This document shows positions 16,780 to 24,636 of a stretch of DNA of 64,000 nt, in pieces. The notes under the pieces were generated by a model. It was not told the DNA's origin, ran no database searches, and saw nothing but the letters and a program-made list of their open reading frames with translations. The stretch is from Actinomycetota bacterium (GTDB taxonomy: Bacteria > Actinomycetota > Thermoleophilia > Solirubrobacterales > Solirubrobacteraceae). Positions within the stretch are counted from its first letter, which is position 1. Every line of letters starts with the position of its first letter. Where the stretch lies: NCBI GenBank assembly GCA_018268595.1, contig JAFDWH010000004.1, positions 1 to 64,000 of the forward strand, given 5' to 3'. The position numbers and the translations under genes are program-made.

Positions 16780-17960
16780 GCGGACTCGCTTTCGCTCGCG
16801 GCCGTGGGCCGGTTCGGATCGGGGCCGGGCGCGGACGGCATCCCGTCGCCGGCGCCGACGGCGGCCGGCACGGCCTCCGCCGGGGCGGCCTCGTCGTCGT
16901 CTTCGTAGCCCGAGATGTAGAGGTTCAGCTCGTAGCGTCTGTCCTTGCCCTCGACCTTCTCGTAGATCGCCTTGACCGCCTTCAGGTCGGCCTTCGGGAT
17001 TCTGTGGCCGAGCATCGCCTTCTTCACCGTGAACTTGCCGGTGGCGAGCCCGCGCGCGAGGACCGGCAGCGACTCGAGCAACTGCTGGCCGGCGGCCGGG
17101 TGGAACTTGCCGAACCACGAGTCGCCACCGTAGGAGCGCGGCAGCAGCTCGGCCTCGTGCAGCAGGCCGTAGTCGCGGATCAGCGAGACGAACGCGCGCT
17201 CGTGGCGCTCGCCGTTGTTGCGGTCGACGATGTGGTGGTCGTTGCCGGCGATGCGGCGCAGACGCATGATCTGGCTCATCGGCGCGACGCCCTTCGGGCA
17301 GGCGTCGATGCACGTGAAGCAGTGGGTGCAGTCGTAGATGCCGTGCGGGTCCTCGGCGAGGTCCTTGAGGCGCTCGTACTGCTCGGCGTCGCGCGGGTCG
17401 CCGACGAAGCGGTACGCCTTCGCCGAGGCGGCCGGACCGACGAACAGCGGGTCGACTTCCATCGAGAGGCAGTCGGACACGCACGCGCCGCACTGGATGC
17501 ACGCCATCGTCTGCGTGACGTCGACCATGTTCTCGTGCGGGACGATGTACTCGCGCTCCGGCACCGGCTGCTTGTTGATCAGCCACGGCGTGACACGCTG
17601 GATCTTCTTCCAGTGGACCGCGTCCATGTCGACGATCAGGTCCTTGATGACGGGCATGTTGCCCATCGGCTCGACGAGGATCGTCTTGCCGTCGGCGTTG
17701 ACGCCGGTCTTCGCCGCCTTGTCCAGGTGGGTGTGGCAGGCGAGGCCCGGTCTGCCGTTGATGCGCACCCCGCACGAGCCGCAGATCGCGGCACGGCAGG
17801 AGCAGCGGATGCCGACCGACCCGTCCTGCTCGGCCTTCACCTTCAGGATCGCCTCGAGCACCGAGCGGTGCGGCTCGAGGTCGACCTGGAACTCCTCGTA
17901 GTAGGGCGCGTCGCCCGCCTGGGGGTCGTAGCGCCGCAGCTTCAGCGTGTACTCGGCCAT
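16776..17960 (-). CDS. sdhB: Succinate dehydrogenase iron-sulfur subunit
   Basis: A 394-residue protein. The N-terminal 2Fe-2S ferredoxin domain has '[25 protein letters not shown]' (about residues 50-75), and the C-terminal ferredoxin domain has '[11 protein letters not shown]' and '[16 protein letters not shown]'. It is longer than the usual 230-260 residues because of a C-terminal extension of about 140 residues ending in an acidic, Ala/Pro-rich tail. It carries electrons from the SdhA flavin. It follows sdhA by 15 nt and overlaps the CCG-domain gene. Confidence 0.93.
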   Translation of the reverse strand: MAEYTLKLRRYDPQAGDAPYYEEFQVDLEPHRSVLEAILKVKAEQDGSVGIRCSCRAAICGSCGVRINGRPGLACHTHLDKAAKTGVNADGKTILVEPMGNMPVIKDLIVDMDAVHWKKIQRVTPWLINKQPVPEREYIVPHENMVDVTQTMACIQCGACVSDCLSMEVDPLFVGPAASAKAYRFVGDPRDAEQYERLKDLAEDPHGIYDCTHCFTCIDACPKGVAPMSQIMRLRRIAGNDHHIVDRNNGERHERAFVSLIRDYGLLHEAELLPRSYGGDSWFGKFHPAAGQQLLESLPVLARGLATGKFTVKKAMLGHRIPKADLKAVKAIYEKVEGKDRRYELNLYISGYEDDDEAAPAEAVPAAVGAGDGMPSAPGPDPNRPTAASESESA

Positions 17961-17975
17961 GTCAGCTCATTTCTC

Positions 17976-19661
17976 CTAGTACGTCCGCTCCTGCGGCTCC
18001 CAGCGGGTCATCGTCACCGGCGCGGTCCCGAGGCTCGGGCCGTCACCGTTGAGGGACACGGTGATGTGGTGCAGCCATTCGGCGTCGTTGCGCTCAGGGT
18101 AGTCCGTGCGGAACTGCGCGCCGCGCGACTCTCTGCGCTCCTGCGCCGCGACGACGATCGCCTCGGCCACGTCGAGCATGTACCCGAGCTCGACCGCCGC
18201 CAGCACGTCCTGGTTGAAGACCGTGCCCTTGTCGTCGATCGCGGCGTTCGGCGCCTCGTCCTTGAGCCGGCGGACGATCTCGAGCGCCGTCGCGAGGCCG
18301 TCGGCGTCGCGGTAGACGGCGACGTATCTGTTCATCGTCTCGCCGAGCTCGTTCTTGATCTCGGAGATGCGACGGCCGCCGGTCGGCCGGTTGAGGATGC
18401 CGTCGATCTCGCCCTGCGCGTCGTTCAGCACGCTGACGGGTGATCTCGGCATCGCCGTGCCGCGCGCGCGCTGGGCCGCGTGGTCGCCCGAGCGGCGCCC
18501 GAAGATCAGCGTGTCGAGCAGCGAGTTCGCGCCGAGGCGGTTGCCGCCGTGGACCGAGACGCAGGCGACCTCGCCGGCGGCGTAGAGGCCGGGGATCGAC
18601 GTCTGGCCGTCGTAGTCGGTCTTGACGCCGCCCATGATGTAGTGCATTCCCGGGCGGATATGGATCGGCTCGCGCGTGATGTCGACGCCGGCGAAGTCCT
18701 TGCCGATGTTGACGATCTCGCGCAGCGCCTCGAGCGTGCGCTTGCGCGGGACCTTCGTGATGTCGAGCGCGATCGTGCCGTCGGGGAAGCCGCGGCCCTC
18801 GTTGATCTCCGTCTGCTCGGCGCGCGAGACGACGTCGCGCGAGGCCAGCTCCAGCTTGTTCGGCGCGTACTTCTCCATGAAGCGCTCGCCGAGCGCGTTG
18901 TAGAGATGCGCACCCTCGCCGCGGGCGCCCTCGGTGATCAGGAAGCCGTTCTCCGCGAGCGTCGTCGGGTGGTACTGGATCATCTCCATGTCCATCAGCG
19001 GCGCGCCGATGCGGTACGCCTGCGCGATCCCGTCGCCCGTGCAGATGAGCGCGTTCGTGGTCGGCTTGAACGCCTGGCCGGCGCCGCCGGAGGCGAGGAT
19101 CACCGACTTCGCGTTGAAGACCTCGAGCGCGCCGGTGCGGATGTCGCGCGCGACGCAACCCACGCAGGCGCCGCTCTCGTCCTGCAGCAGCTGGGTCGTG
19201 AACCACTCCTCGTAACGCGAGATGCGCTCGCCGTGCATCATCAGGCGCTCGTACAGCACGTGCAGGATCGCCTGCCCGGTGATGTCGGCGACGTAGTACG
19301 TGCGCGCCTGCGACGCGCCGCCGAACGCGCGCGTGCCGAGGTGGCCGGTGCCGTTGCGGTGGAAGGTGACGCCGGCGTGCTCGAGCCAGAGGATCTCGTC
19401 AGGCGCCTCGCGGCACATGATCTCGATCGCGTCCTGGTCGCCGAGGTAGTCGGAGCCCTTGACGGTGTCGAACGCGTGCGACTCCCACGAGTCCTCGGGG
19501 TTGAGGGCGGCGTTGATGCCGCCGGCCGCGGCGACCGAGTGGGAGCGGACGGGATGAACCTTGCTGAGGATCGCGACCGACGCCCCGGCGTCGGCGGCCG
19601 CAAGAGCGGCGCGCTGGCCAGCGAGGCCCGCGCCGATGATGAGGACGTCGTGAGCTGGCAT
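17976..19661 (-). CDS. sdhA: Succinate dehydrogenase flavoprotein subunit
   Basis: A 561-residue flavoprotein with the FAD-binding 'VLIIGAGLAGQRAALAAADAG' at the N-terminus, the flavin-attachment region 'HSVAAAGGINAAL', the active-site stretch 'QYHPTTLAENGFLITEGARGEG' and 'GLYAAGEVACVSVHGGNRLGANSLLD'. It oxidises succinate to fumarate. It is the first gene of a three-gene minus-strand operon with sdhB and a CCG-domain subunit, suggesting a type E-like succinate:quinone reductase. The 45-nt gap to gpgS upstream leaves little room for a separate promoter. Confidence 0.95.
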   Translation of the reverse strand: MPAHDVLIIGAGLAGQRAALAAADAGASVAILSKVHPVRSHSVAAAGGINAALNPEDSWESHAFDTVKGSDYLGDQDAIEIMCREAPDEILWLEHAGVTFHRNGTGHLGTRAFGGASQARTYYVADITGQAILHVLYERLMMHGERISRYEEWFTTQLLQDESGACVGCVARDIRTGALEVFNAKSVILASGGAGQAFKPTTNALICTGDGIAQAYRIGAPLMDMEMIQYHPTTLAENGFLITEGARGEGAHLYNALGERFMEKYAPNKLELASRDVVSRAEQTEINEGRGFPDGTIALDITKVPRKRTLEALREIVNIGKDFAGVDITREPIHIRPGMHYIMGGVKTDYDGQTSIPGLYAAGEVACVSVHGGNRLGANSLLDTLIFGRRSGDHAAQRARGTAMPRSPVSVLNDAQGEIDGILNRPTGGRRISEIKNELGETMNRYVAVYRDADGLATALEIVRRLKDEAPNAAIDDKGTVFNQDVLAAVELGYMLDVAEAIVVAAQERRESRGAQFRTDYPERNDAEWLHHITVSLNGDGPSLGTAPVTMTRWEPQERTY

Positions 19662-19706
19662 ATGCCGCGATCCTATCGCCGCATTCTGCGGCTTGATCTC
19701 CGACCG

Positions 19707-20648
19707 CTACGACTGGAATTGGCCGGCGCGCAGCGCGCCCAGCGGCGGGCGCTCCTCGACCGCGACGCCGGTCGCGGCGAGCGTCCCGTCGGGCGCCGGA
19801 CGCACGAGCTGCGCGAGGGCGGCCGCGACGTCGTCGCCGTGGATGCGACGCTCGGCCGCGATCAGCACCGCGTACGCCATCGCGCTGAGCGCGTGCAGCG
19901 GCTGGTGGGCGTTGCGGCGGGTGCCGAGGTCCACCTGCGCGAGCGCGTCGAGGCCGGCGGCGCGCAGCGCGTCGATCAACAGCGCGATCTCGACGCCGTA
20001 GCCGACCGGGAACGGAAGCTGCTCGAGCAGGACGCGGCGGCCGGCCATCTCGCCGGCGAGCGGCTGGACGATCCCGGCCAGCTCCGGCACGTGCAGGTTC
20101 AGCAGCGGGCGCGCGAGCAGCTCGGTGACGCGGCCGCCGCCCTCCGGGACGACGTGGTCCGCGATCGTCAGCGGGCGGCGGTAGGCGCCCTTCACGAACG
20201 CCACGTCGTCGTCCGTCAGCAGCGGCCCGAGCAGCCCGAGCGCGAAGCGCGGGTCGAAGCCGTCGCTGTCGGCGTCGAGGAACGCGACGACGTCGCCGCT
20301 GGTCGCGTGCAGCGCGCGCCACAGCGCGTCGCCCTTGCCGCGCGCCGGCCCATGCTCGGCGAGGATCTCCGACTCCTGCACGACCGTCGCGCCGGCCGCG
20401 GCGGCGATCGCCGCAGTGCCGTCGGCGGAGGCGGCGTCGACCACGACCAGCTCGTCGAGCAGGCCGGCGTCGCGCAGCGGCACGAGCGCGGCGACGGTCG
20501 GGCCGATCGTGCGCGCGACCCGGCGCGCCGGCAGGACGACGCTGACGCTCGTCGCGCCCTTCGCGGCAAGCAGGCGGTCGAGCGAGAAGTCGCCGGCGGC
20601 GTAGGTGCGGCGCGCCAGCCAGTCGGCGACGGTGGGGATCGCGCTCAT
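19707..20648 (-). CDS. gpgS: Glucosyl-3-phosphoglycerate synthase
   Basis: A 313-residue GT-A glycosyltransferase of the GT81 type. The N-terminus 'SVSVVLPARRVARTIGPTV' binds nucleotide sugar, 'VVVDAASADGTAAIA' follows, and the DxD-like metal motif is 'FLDADSDGFDPRF'. Also conserved are 'VKGAYRRPL' and 'FPVGYGVEIALLIDA'. It joins glucose to 3-phosphoglycerate, the first step to glucosylglycerate and methylglucose lipopolysaccharides in actinobacteria. ATG at 20648 was chosen; a GTG 9 nt upstream is possible. It diverges from tRNA-Ser 39 nt away. Confidence 0.92.
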   Translation of the reverse strand: MSAIPTVADWLARRTYAAGDFSLDRLLAAKGATSVSVVLPARRVARTIGPTVAALVPLRDAGLLDELVVVDAASADGTAAIAAAAGATVVQESEILAEHGPARGKGDALWRALHATSGDVVAFLDADSDGFDPRFALGLLGPLLTDDDVAFVKGAYRRPLTIADHVVPEGGGRVTELLARPLLNLHVPELAGIVQPLAGEMAGRRVLLEQLPFPVGYGVEIALLIDALRAAGLDALAQVDLGTRRNAHQPLHALSAMAYAVLIAAERRIHGDDVAAALAQLVRPAPDGTLAATGVAVEERPPLGALRAGQFQS

Positions 20649-20687
20649 CGCCGCCACGGTACCCTTCCGCGCAGCGCCAGCGCACTC

Positions 20688-20777
20688 GGAGAGGTGCCGG
20701 AGTGGTTGAACGGGCGCGACTGGAAATCGCGTAACGGGGGTTGACCTCGTTCGGGGGTTCGAATCCCCCCCTCTCCG
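20688..20777 (+). tRNA. tRNA-Ser (anticodon GGA)
   Basis: A 90-nt class II tRNA: acceptor stem GGAGAGG/CCTCTCC with discriminator G, anticodon stem GCGA/TCGC around loop CTGGAAA, a long variable arm (residues from AACGGGG to CTCGTTC) and T-loop GGTTCGAATCC. CCA is not encoded. The long variable arm and the GGA anticodon identify serine. Confidence 0.96.
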
Positions 20778-20805
20778 TACCGATCGGCCGGCCGGCGATT
20801 ACCGT

Positions 20806-20820
20806 TATACTCGTCGAGTA
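20806..20820 (+). promoter_or_regulatory. -10 box and overlapping operator of the second VapBC
   Basis: TATACT (20806-20811) lies 8 nt before the antitoxin ATG, which predicts a leaderless mRNA starting at or next to the ATG. A perfect inverted repeat TACTCG-T-CGAGTA (20808-20820) overlaps the -10 box and the first base of the start codon. An AbrB-type antitoxin bound there would block its own promoter; this is inference. Confidence 0.6.
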
Positions 20821-21035
20821 TGACTGGACGGATCGGCGCCAAGGGGCAGGTCGTCATCCCCAAAGCGCTGCGCGATCGGGCGCATGTGCAGCCAGGCGAC
20901 GAGGTCGACTTCGAGCTCGACGATGACCGGATCACGCTCGTGGTACGTCGGCAGCGGGCGCGGCTGGGTGGCCGCTTCGCGGGCAGCGGGATGGCCGCAC
21001 GGCTGCTCGAGGACCGGGCGAGCGAGCCGCGGTGA
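20820..21035 (+). CDS. vapB: AbrB/MazE-family antitoxin
   Basis: A 71-residue protein whose first 45 residues form a SpoVT-AbrB domain ('RIGAKGQVVIPKALRDRAHVQPGDEVDFEL'), followed by a short basic tail that probably contacts the toxin. It is unrelated in detail to the VapB at 14.7 kb, so the two modules probably do not cross-neutralise. The stop overlaps the GTG of the toxin gene by 4 nt (GTGA). It lies 42 nt after tRNA-Ser, a frequent insertion neighbourhood, but no attachment site is visible. Confidence 0.9.
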   Translation: MTGRIGAKGQVVIPKALRDRAHVQPGDEVDFELDDDRITLVVRRQRARLGGRFAGSGMAARLLEDRASEPR

Positions 21036-21418
21036 GCGCCTGTCTCGACTCCTGGGCGATCCTCGCGTGGCTCGATGGGGAGGAGCCAGCGTTCTCCCGC
21101 GTCGAGAAGCTGATTGACGAGCGCCCCGTGGCGAGCTGGATGAACCTCGTGGAGGTGTACTACCGCGTCGAGCGCGACCACGGCCGCCTCGCCGCCGACG
21201 ACACGCTCGCGCAGCTGCGCGGCGTCTTGTCGCTTGATTTGCCCGGGACGGCCCGCATGGTCGAGGCGGCACGGCTCAAGGCGCGTGCGGCAATCGCGCT
21301 CGGCGACTGCTTCGCGGTCGCGACGGCTGCCGCCCACGGCGCCATTCTCCTGACCGGGGATCCAGAGATTCTCGAGCTCACCGGGTCGCCGTGCGCGACC
21401 GAGGATCTCCGCCCATGA
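21032..21418 (+). CDS. vapC: VapC-type PIN-domain toxin
   Basis: A 128-residue PIN-domain protein beginning 'MSACLDSWAILAWLDGE' with the first acidic residue, then Glu in 'NLVEVYYRV', Asp in 'ALGDCFAVATAAAHGA' and Asp in 'LLTGDPEIL'. These match the acidic quartet of VapC ribonucleases. The GTG start overlaps the antitoxin stop. It should be an endoribonuclease held inactive by the AbrB-type partner. Confidence 0.92.
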   Translation: MSACLDSWAILAWLDGEEPAFSRVEKLIDERPVASWMNLVEVYYRVERDHGRLAADDTLAQLRGVLSLDLPGTARMVEAARLKARAAIALGDCFAVATAAAHGAILLTGDPEILELTGSPCATEDLRP

Positions 21419-21846
21419 TCACGCGGCGCGTGTCTCAAGCGCCGACAACCGACTTACGTTCCGTGGCACACGCCATAGCATGGTCCGGTGCCCCTCGACC
21501 TGCTGCGCGCGACCGGGCACCCCGGACCCCCGACACCACTCACGGCATCAGCGCATTGCCGTCTGAGCCGATCGCGCGAGGCTGCGGTAGCGCGCGCTCG
21601 TGACCGCCGGCCAGCCGGCTCCATCAGGAGTTCGATGACGCGGTCGAGGTTCGAACGTCGTCCCCGACTCTCCGTCGTCGGGCCGCACTGCGAGGCAGCG
21701 CGCCGACGCGCCAGCTCCTATCACCGGACCGGTAAAGCGTTTGCAAAGCGGCGTGTTCGAGTACGAACATCGCGTTCGCTAGCATGAGGCGCTGCCTCCA
21801 GGCGGCACCGGCAACGAGTGTCCGCGGGAGGCCAGCGCTCCCCCGC
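21419..21846. other. 428-nt intergenic region without a supported gene
   Basis: Reading frames across this stretch are short and lack the codon bias of neighbouring genes. Apart from the inverted repeat at 21754-21769 and a weak TAGCAT (21780-21785) before the polyketide synthase gene, I see nothing recognisable. It may hold decayed sequence. Confidence 0.5.
21754..21769. promoter_or_regulatory. Inverted repeat, probable operator of the type III PKS gene
   Basis: TGTTCG-AGTA-CGAACA is a perfect 6-4-6 inverted repeat 77 nt upstream of the polyketide synthase ATG. Its size and symmetry fit a TetR- or GntR-like dimer site. It is not an actinobacterial SOS box, which has the half-sites in the opposite order. 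Confidence 0.45.
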
Positions 21847-22869
21847 ATGAACGTCCGAGTCAACGACATCGCGGTCGCCAACCCGGCGTCCTCCTACACG
21901 CAGGAGCAGATGCTGGAGCTGCTCGGGCTCGCGGACGACGACTTCGCGCAGATGATCTTCGGCAGATGCGGCGTCGAGCGGCGGCACTTCGACCTGACGC
22001 CCGACATGCTCGGCACGACGCTGCAGGAGCGCACCGCCCAGACGGAGGAGCAACTGCTGCGGATGGCGACGCAGGCGGTCGACCGGCTCGAGCTCGACCC
22101 GGCCGCGATCGGCACCGTGGTCACCGCCACCTACTACTCGCTCGGCGGCCCGACGCTCGCGCACAAGCTGATCGAGCACTACGACATGGACCGCGCGACC
22201 GACAAGTACCACGTCGTCGGGGTCGGCTGCGCGAGCGCGGTGCCGCTCTGCAAGATCGCCTCGCAGTCGATGCGCGACCACCCTGGCAAGCACGCGCTGG
22301 TCGTCGCGGCCGAGTCGATCACCGGCTTCCTGACCGCCGTCGAGGAGGACGACGAGCAGGTCAAGACGATCGGCTCCTCGCTGTTCGGCGACGGCTGCGC
22401 CGCGGCGGTGCTGACGAACGGCGCGAGCACCGCCGGGCCGGCGATCCTCGCCGCGCGCCAGCACCAGATCGAGAACACGCTCGGGACGGTGCACTTCCGC
22501 CTCGACGCCGACGACAGCTTCATGCAGATCGGGCGCGAGCTGCCGAAGCTCGCGAGACGGCGGCTGCTGGAGCTGGTGACGGACTTCCTGGCCGAGACGG
22601 GAACGGAGCGGGACGCGATCGACCACTGGGTCGTCCACCCGGGCGGCCGCGGGATCATCGACGGCGTGCAGAGAGGGCTGGGCCTGAGCGACGACGACGT
22701 CGCGATCAGCCGGGACGTGCTGGCGCGCTTCGGCAACATGGGCACACCCAGCAGCTTCTACGTGCTGCGCGAGACGATCGCGCAGCGCGCGCCGCAACCC
22801 GGCGAGCGCGGGCTGGTTGTGACGATCGGGCCCGGCGTGACCGTCGGGTTGATGCTGCTGAGCTGGTAG
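21847..22869 (+). CDS. Type III polyketide synthase (chalcone/stilbene synthase family)
   Basis: A 340-residue thiolase-fold enzyme with the type III PKS triad: Cys128 in 'GVGCASAVPLC', His264 in 'VVHPGGRGIIDGV' and Asn297 in 'RFGNMGTPSSFYVL'. The spacing (136 and 33 residues) is close to plant chalcone synthase (139 and 33). These enzymes extend an acyl-CoA starter with malonyl-CoA and cyclise it to pyrones, resorcinols or naphthalenes. ATG was chosen at the beginning of the conserved N-terminus. A sulfotransferase gene follows 47 nt downstream, probably in the same operon, suggesting that the product or a lipid partner is sulfated. Confidence 0.88.
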   Translation: MNVRVNDIAVANPASSYTQEQMLELLGLADDDFAQMIFGRCGVERRHFDLTPDMLGTTLQERTAQTEEQLLRMATQAVDRLELDPAAIGTVVTATYYSLGGPTLAHKLIEHYDMDRATDKYHVVGVGCASAVPLCKIASQSMRDHPGKHALVVAAESITGFLTAVEEDDEQVKTIGSSLFGDGCAAAVLTNGASTAGPAILAARQHQIENTLGTVHFRLDADDSFMQIGRELPKLARRRLLELVTDFLAETGTERDAIDHWVVHPGGRGIIDGVQRGLGLSDDDVAISRDVLARFGNMGTPSSFYVLRETIAQRAPQPGERGLVVTIGPGVTVGLMLLSW

Positions 22870-22916
22870 CCGCGCGGCGTTCGCCGCGGCGGTGCGGACC
22901 GACGAAGGGAGACGCA

Positions 22917-23570
22917 GTGGCGGACGTGCAAGTGATCGGGGCGGGCTTCGGCCGCACCGGGACGTGGTCGCTGAAGGCGGCGCTCGAGCAGATCGGCTGC
23001 GGCCCCGCGTTCCACATGATCGACCTGATGCCGCACCCCGACCGCGCGCCGATGTTCCTGGCCGCGCTGCGGGGCGAGGAGGTCGACTGGAACGCCGTCT
23101 TCGACGGCTACTGCGCGACGGTCGACTGGCCGGGCTGCACCTTCTACGACCGCATCCTCGCCGCGTACCCGGACGCGAAGGTGATCCTGTCGGTGCGCGA
23201 TCCGGAGAAGTGGTACGCGAGCGCCGAGAGAACGATCTACGCGCTGAAGGAGGCAGCGGCGCGCGGCGAGCTGGAGGGCGACGGCCCGGCTGCGCCCCCG
23301 GAGGTGCTCGGGATGATCAAGCAGCTGATCTGGGACACGACGTTCGAGGACCGCTTCGCCGAAAAGGACTTCGCGATCGAGGTCTTCAACCGGCACAACG
23401 AGCGCGTGAAGGAGACGGTGCCGGCCGAGCAGTTGCTCGTGTACGAGATCCAGCAGGGCTGGGAGCCGATCTGCTCGTTCCTCGGCGTGGACGTGCCCGA
23501 GGAGGAGTTCCCGCATCTGAACGACGCCGAGTCGTTCCGCAAGATGTTCGGGGTGCCGGCGGGGGCGTAG
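22917..23570 (+). CDS. Sulfotransferase family protein
   Basis: A 217-residue protein beginning 'VIGAGFGRTGTWSLKAALEQIG', the 5'-phosphosulfate loop of PAPS-dependent sulfotransferases, and containing 'KVILSVRDPEKWYASAERTIY', the 3'-phosphate-binding stretch. Most similar to the bacterial sulfotransferase family with 'WP' and 'W..I..FL' C-terminal features ('QGWEPICSFLGVDVPEEEFPHLND'). It would move sulfate from PAPS to a hydroxyl acceptor. The GTG start has a GAAGGGAGA ribosome site. Position directly after the polyketide synthase gene suggests a phenolic or alkyl product as substrate. Confidence 0.88.
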   Translation: MADVQVIGAGFGRTGTWSLKAALEQIGCGPAFHMIDLMPHPDRAPMFLAALRGEEVDWNAVFDGYCATVDWPGCTFYDRILAAYPDAKVILSVRDPEKWYASAERTIYALKEAAARGELEGDGPAAPPEVLGMIKQLIWDTTFEDRFAEKDFAIEVFNRHNERVKETVPAEQLLVYEIQQGWEPICSFLGVDVPEEEFPHLNDAESFRKMFGVPAGA

Positions 23571-23951
23571 CGCTCGTTGGGCGGGGCGGCCGGCTGGTTG
23601 CGGCCGCCCCGGCGGCGGAGTCCGACGATGCGAGGGTCTCGCATCGGGGAGACCGGCTGACGGCGGCTCCGCTTCGCCCTGACCGCCCGGCCGTCGGCTA
23701 ACCGACCGCCGAGTTGCCAGACCGGTTTTCGGTCGGTAGGCTGGTCCTGCTTCGGGGGTCGCTGAACCAGCGACCCCCGGTGCGGCGCCCGCTGCTCGGG
23801 CGTCAGGTGGGGAAATCGTTGTGCGCGGGGGTGACTGCATTCGCATGCGCGCCCCTGCGCTCGTTCATGCCGTCGCGACAGCCTGCTGCAGCGACCGCCG
23901 GCGAACGGTCGCCGCAGCGGGCTGCGCCCCAATCCGATTGGAGGGATGTCG
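23571..23951. other. Intergenic region with a series of strong hairpins
   Basis: No gene is supported in these 381 nt. Stem-loops: 23583-23610 (9-bp arms GGGGCGGCC/GGCCGCCCC, 10-nt loop; probably the terminator of the sulfotransferase operon), 23626-23646 (perfect 9-bp CGATGCGAG/CTCGCATCG, 3-nt loop), a larger imperfect one at about 23698-23740 and 23754-23778 (perfect 11-bp GGGGGTCGCTG/CAGCGACCCCC, 3-nt loop). The density suggests a structured RNA or several repeats. Confidence 0.6.
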
Positions 23952-24599
23952 ATGCGGACACGCAGCAAGCTCCTGCTCGCCACGCTCACCGTCGCCGTGA
24001 TGTTGGCCTCGGCTGTCGCCACAGCAAGCGCGGGGCGACTCTCAGTAAGCGAAGCGAGGTTCAGAATAACCTGGTCGAGCCTTGAATTGTCCGGCTTTGC
24101 CACAAACGTCAGGTGCGCGCTGACACTCGAAGGGTCGTACCACAGCAGGACGTCGGCGAAGACGGCGGAAGCGCTAGCGGGGTATATCACCGGGGCAACT
24201 GTCAGGCACCCCTGCACGGGCGGTGAAGCGTGGGCGTTCAACGGGACGGAAAACCTAGAAGGGACGACCCTGGCCAACAGCCTACCTTGGCACATCCGCT
24301 ATGAATCGTTTAGCGGAACTCTACCCAACATAACGGAAATTACAGACAAACTCGTCGGTGCGAGATTCCTAATCAAGGCCACGTTCCTCGGCATCACCAT
24401 CAGGTGCGTGTATACGACGACTGCGACGGAACCGGCGCACGGGCCGACGAGGCGTGACATCACGAGCAGGACGCTGACGAGCCACAGAGCCGAAGGGTCG
24501 ATAAGGTCGGAAACCGGCGGCTGCCCAACCGGCACGTTCTCGGGAGAAGGGCCGATCACCACGCCCGCCGGGGCGAGGATCACCGTCACCCTAATATAG
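23952..24599 (+). CDS. Secreted protein of unknown function, low G+C
   Basis: A 215-residue protein I do not recognise. An N-terminal signal peptide is clear (basic 'MRTRSKLLL', hydrophobic core, probable cleavage after 'ATASA'). The mature part is Ser/Thr-rich with four cysteines ('VRCALTLEG', 'RHPCTGG', 'IRCVYTTT', 'GGCPTGTF') that could form two disulfides. ATG at 23952 was chosen because GGAGGG (23940-23945) stands 6 nt before it; an ATG 6 nt earlier has no spacing. Base composition is far lower in G+C than any neighbour, with AT-rich third positions, suggesting transfer or relaxed codon selection. Confidence 0.75.
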   Translation: MRTRSKLLLATLTVAVMLASAVATASAGRLSVSEARFRITWSSLELSGFATNVRCALTLEGSYHSRTSAKTAEALAGYITGATVRHPCTGGEAWAFNGTENLEGTTLANSLPWHIRYESFSGTLPNITEITDKLVGARFLIKATFLGITIRCVYTTTATEPAHGPTRRDITSRTLTSHRAEGSIRSETGGCPTGTFSGEGPITTPAGARITVTLI

Positions 24600-24636
24600 G
24601 AAATCGCGTGCGGGCCGGCCGCGACGGGTCGGCCCG

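Noticed and set aside
20688-21418. tRNA-Ser plus VapBC as the left end of an integrated element
   Set aside because: No integrase, no direct repeat of the tRNA 3' end and no change in composition across the next kilobases.
21764-21778. CGAAC-N5-GTTCG as a LexA SOS box upstream of the PKS gene
   Set aside because: The actinobacterial box has a 4-nt spacer; here it is 5, and the gene has no link to DNA repair.
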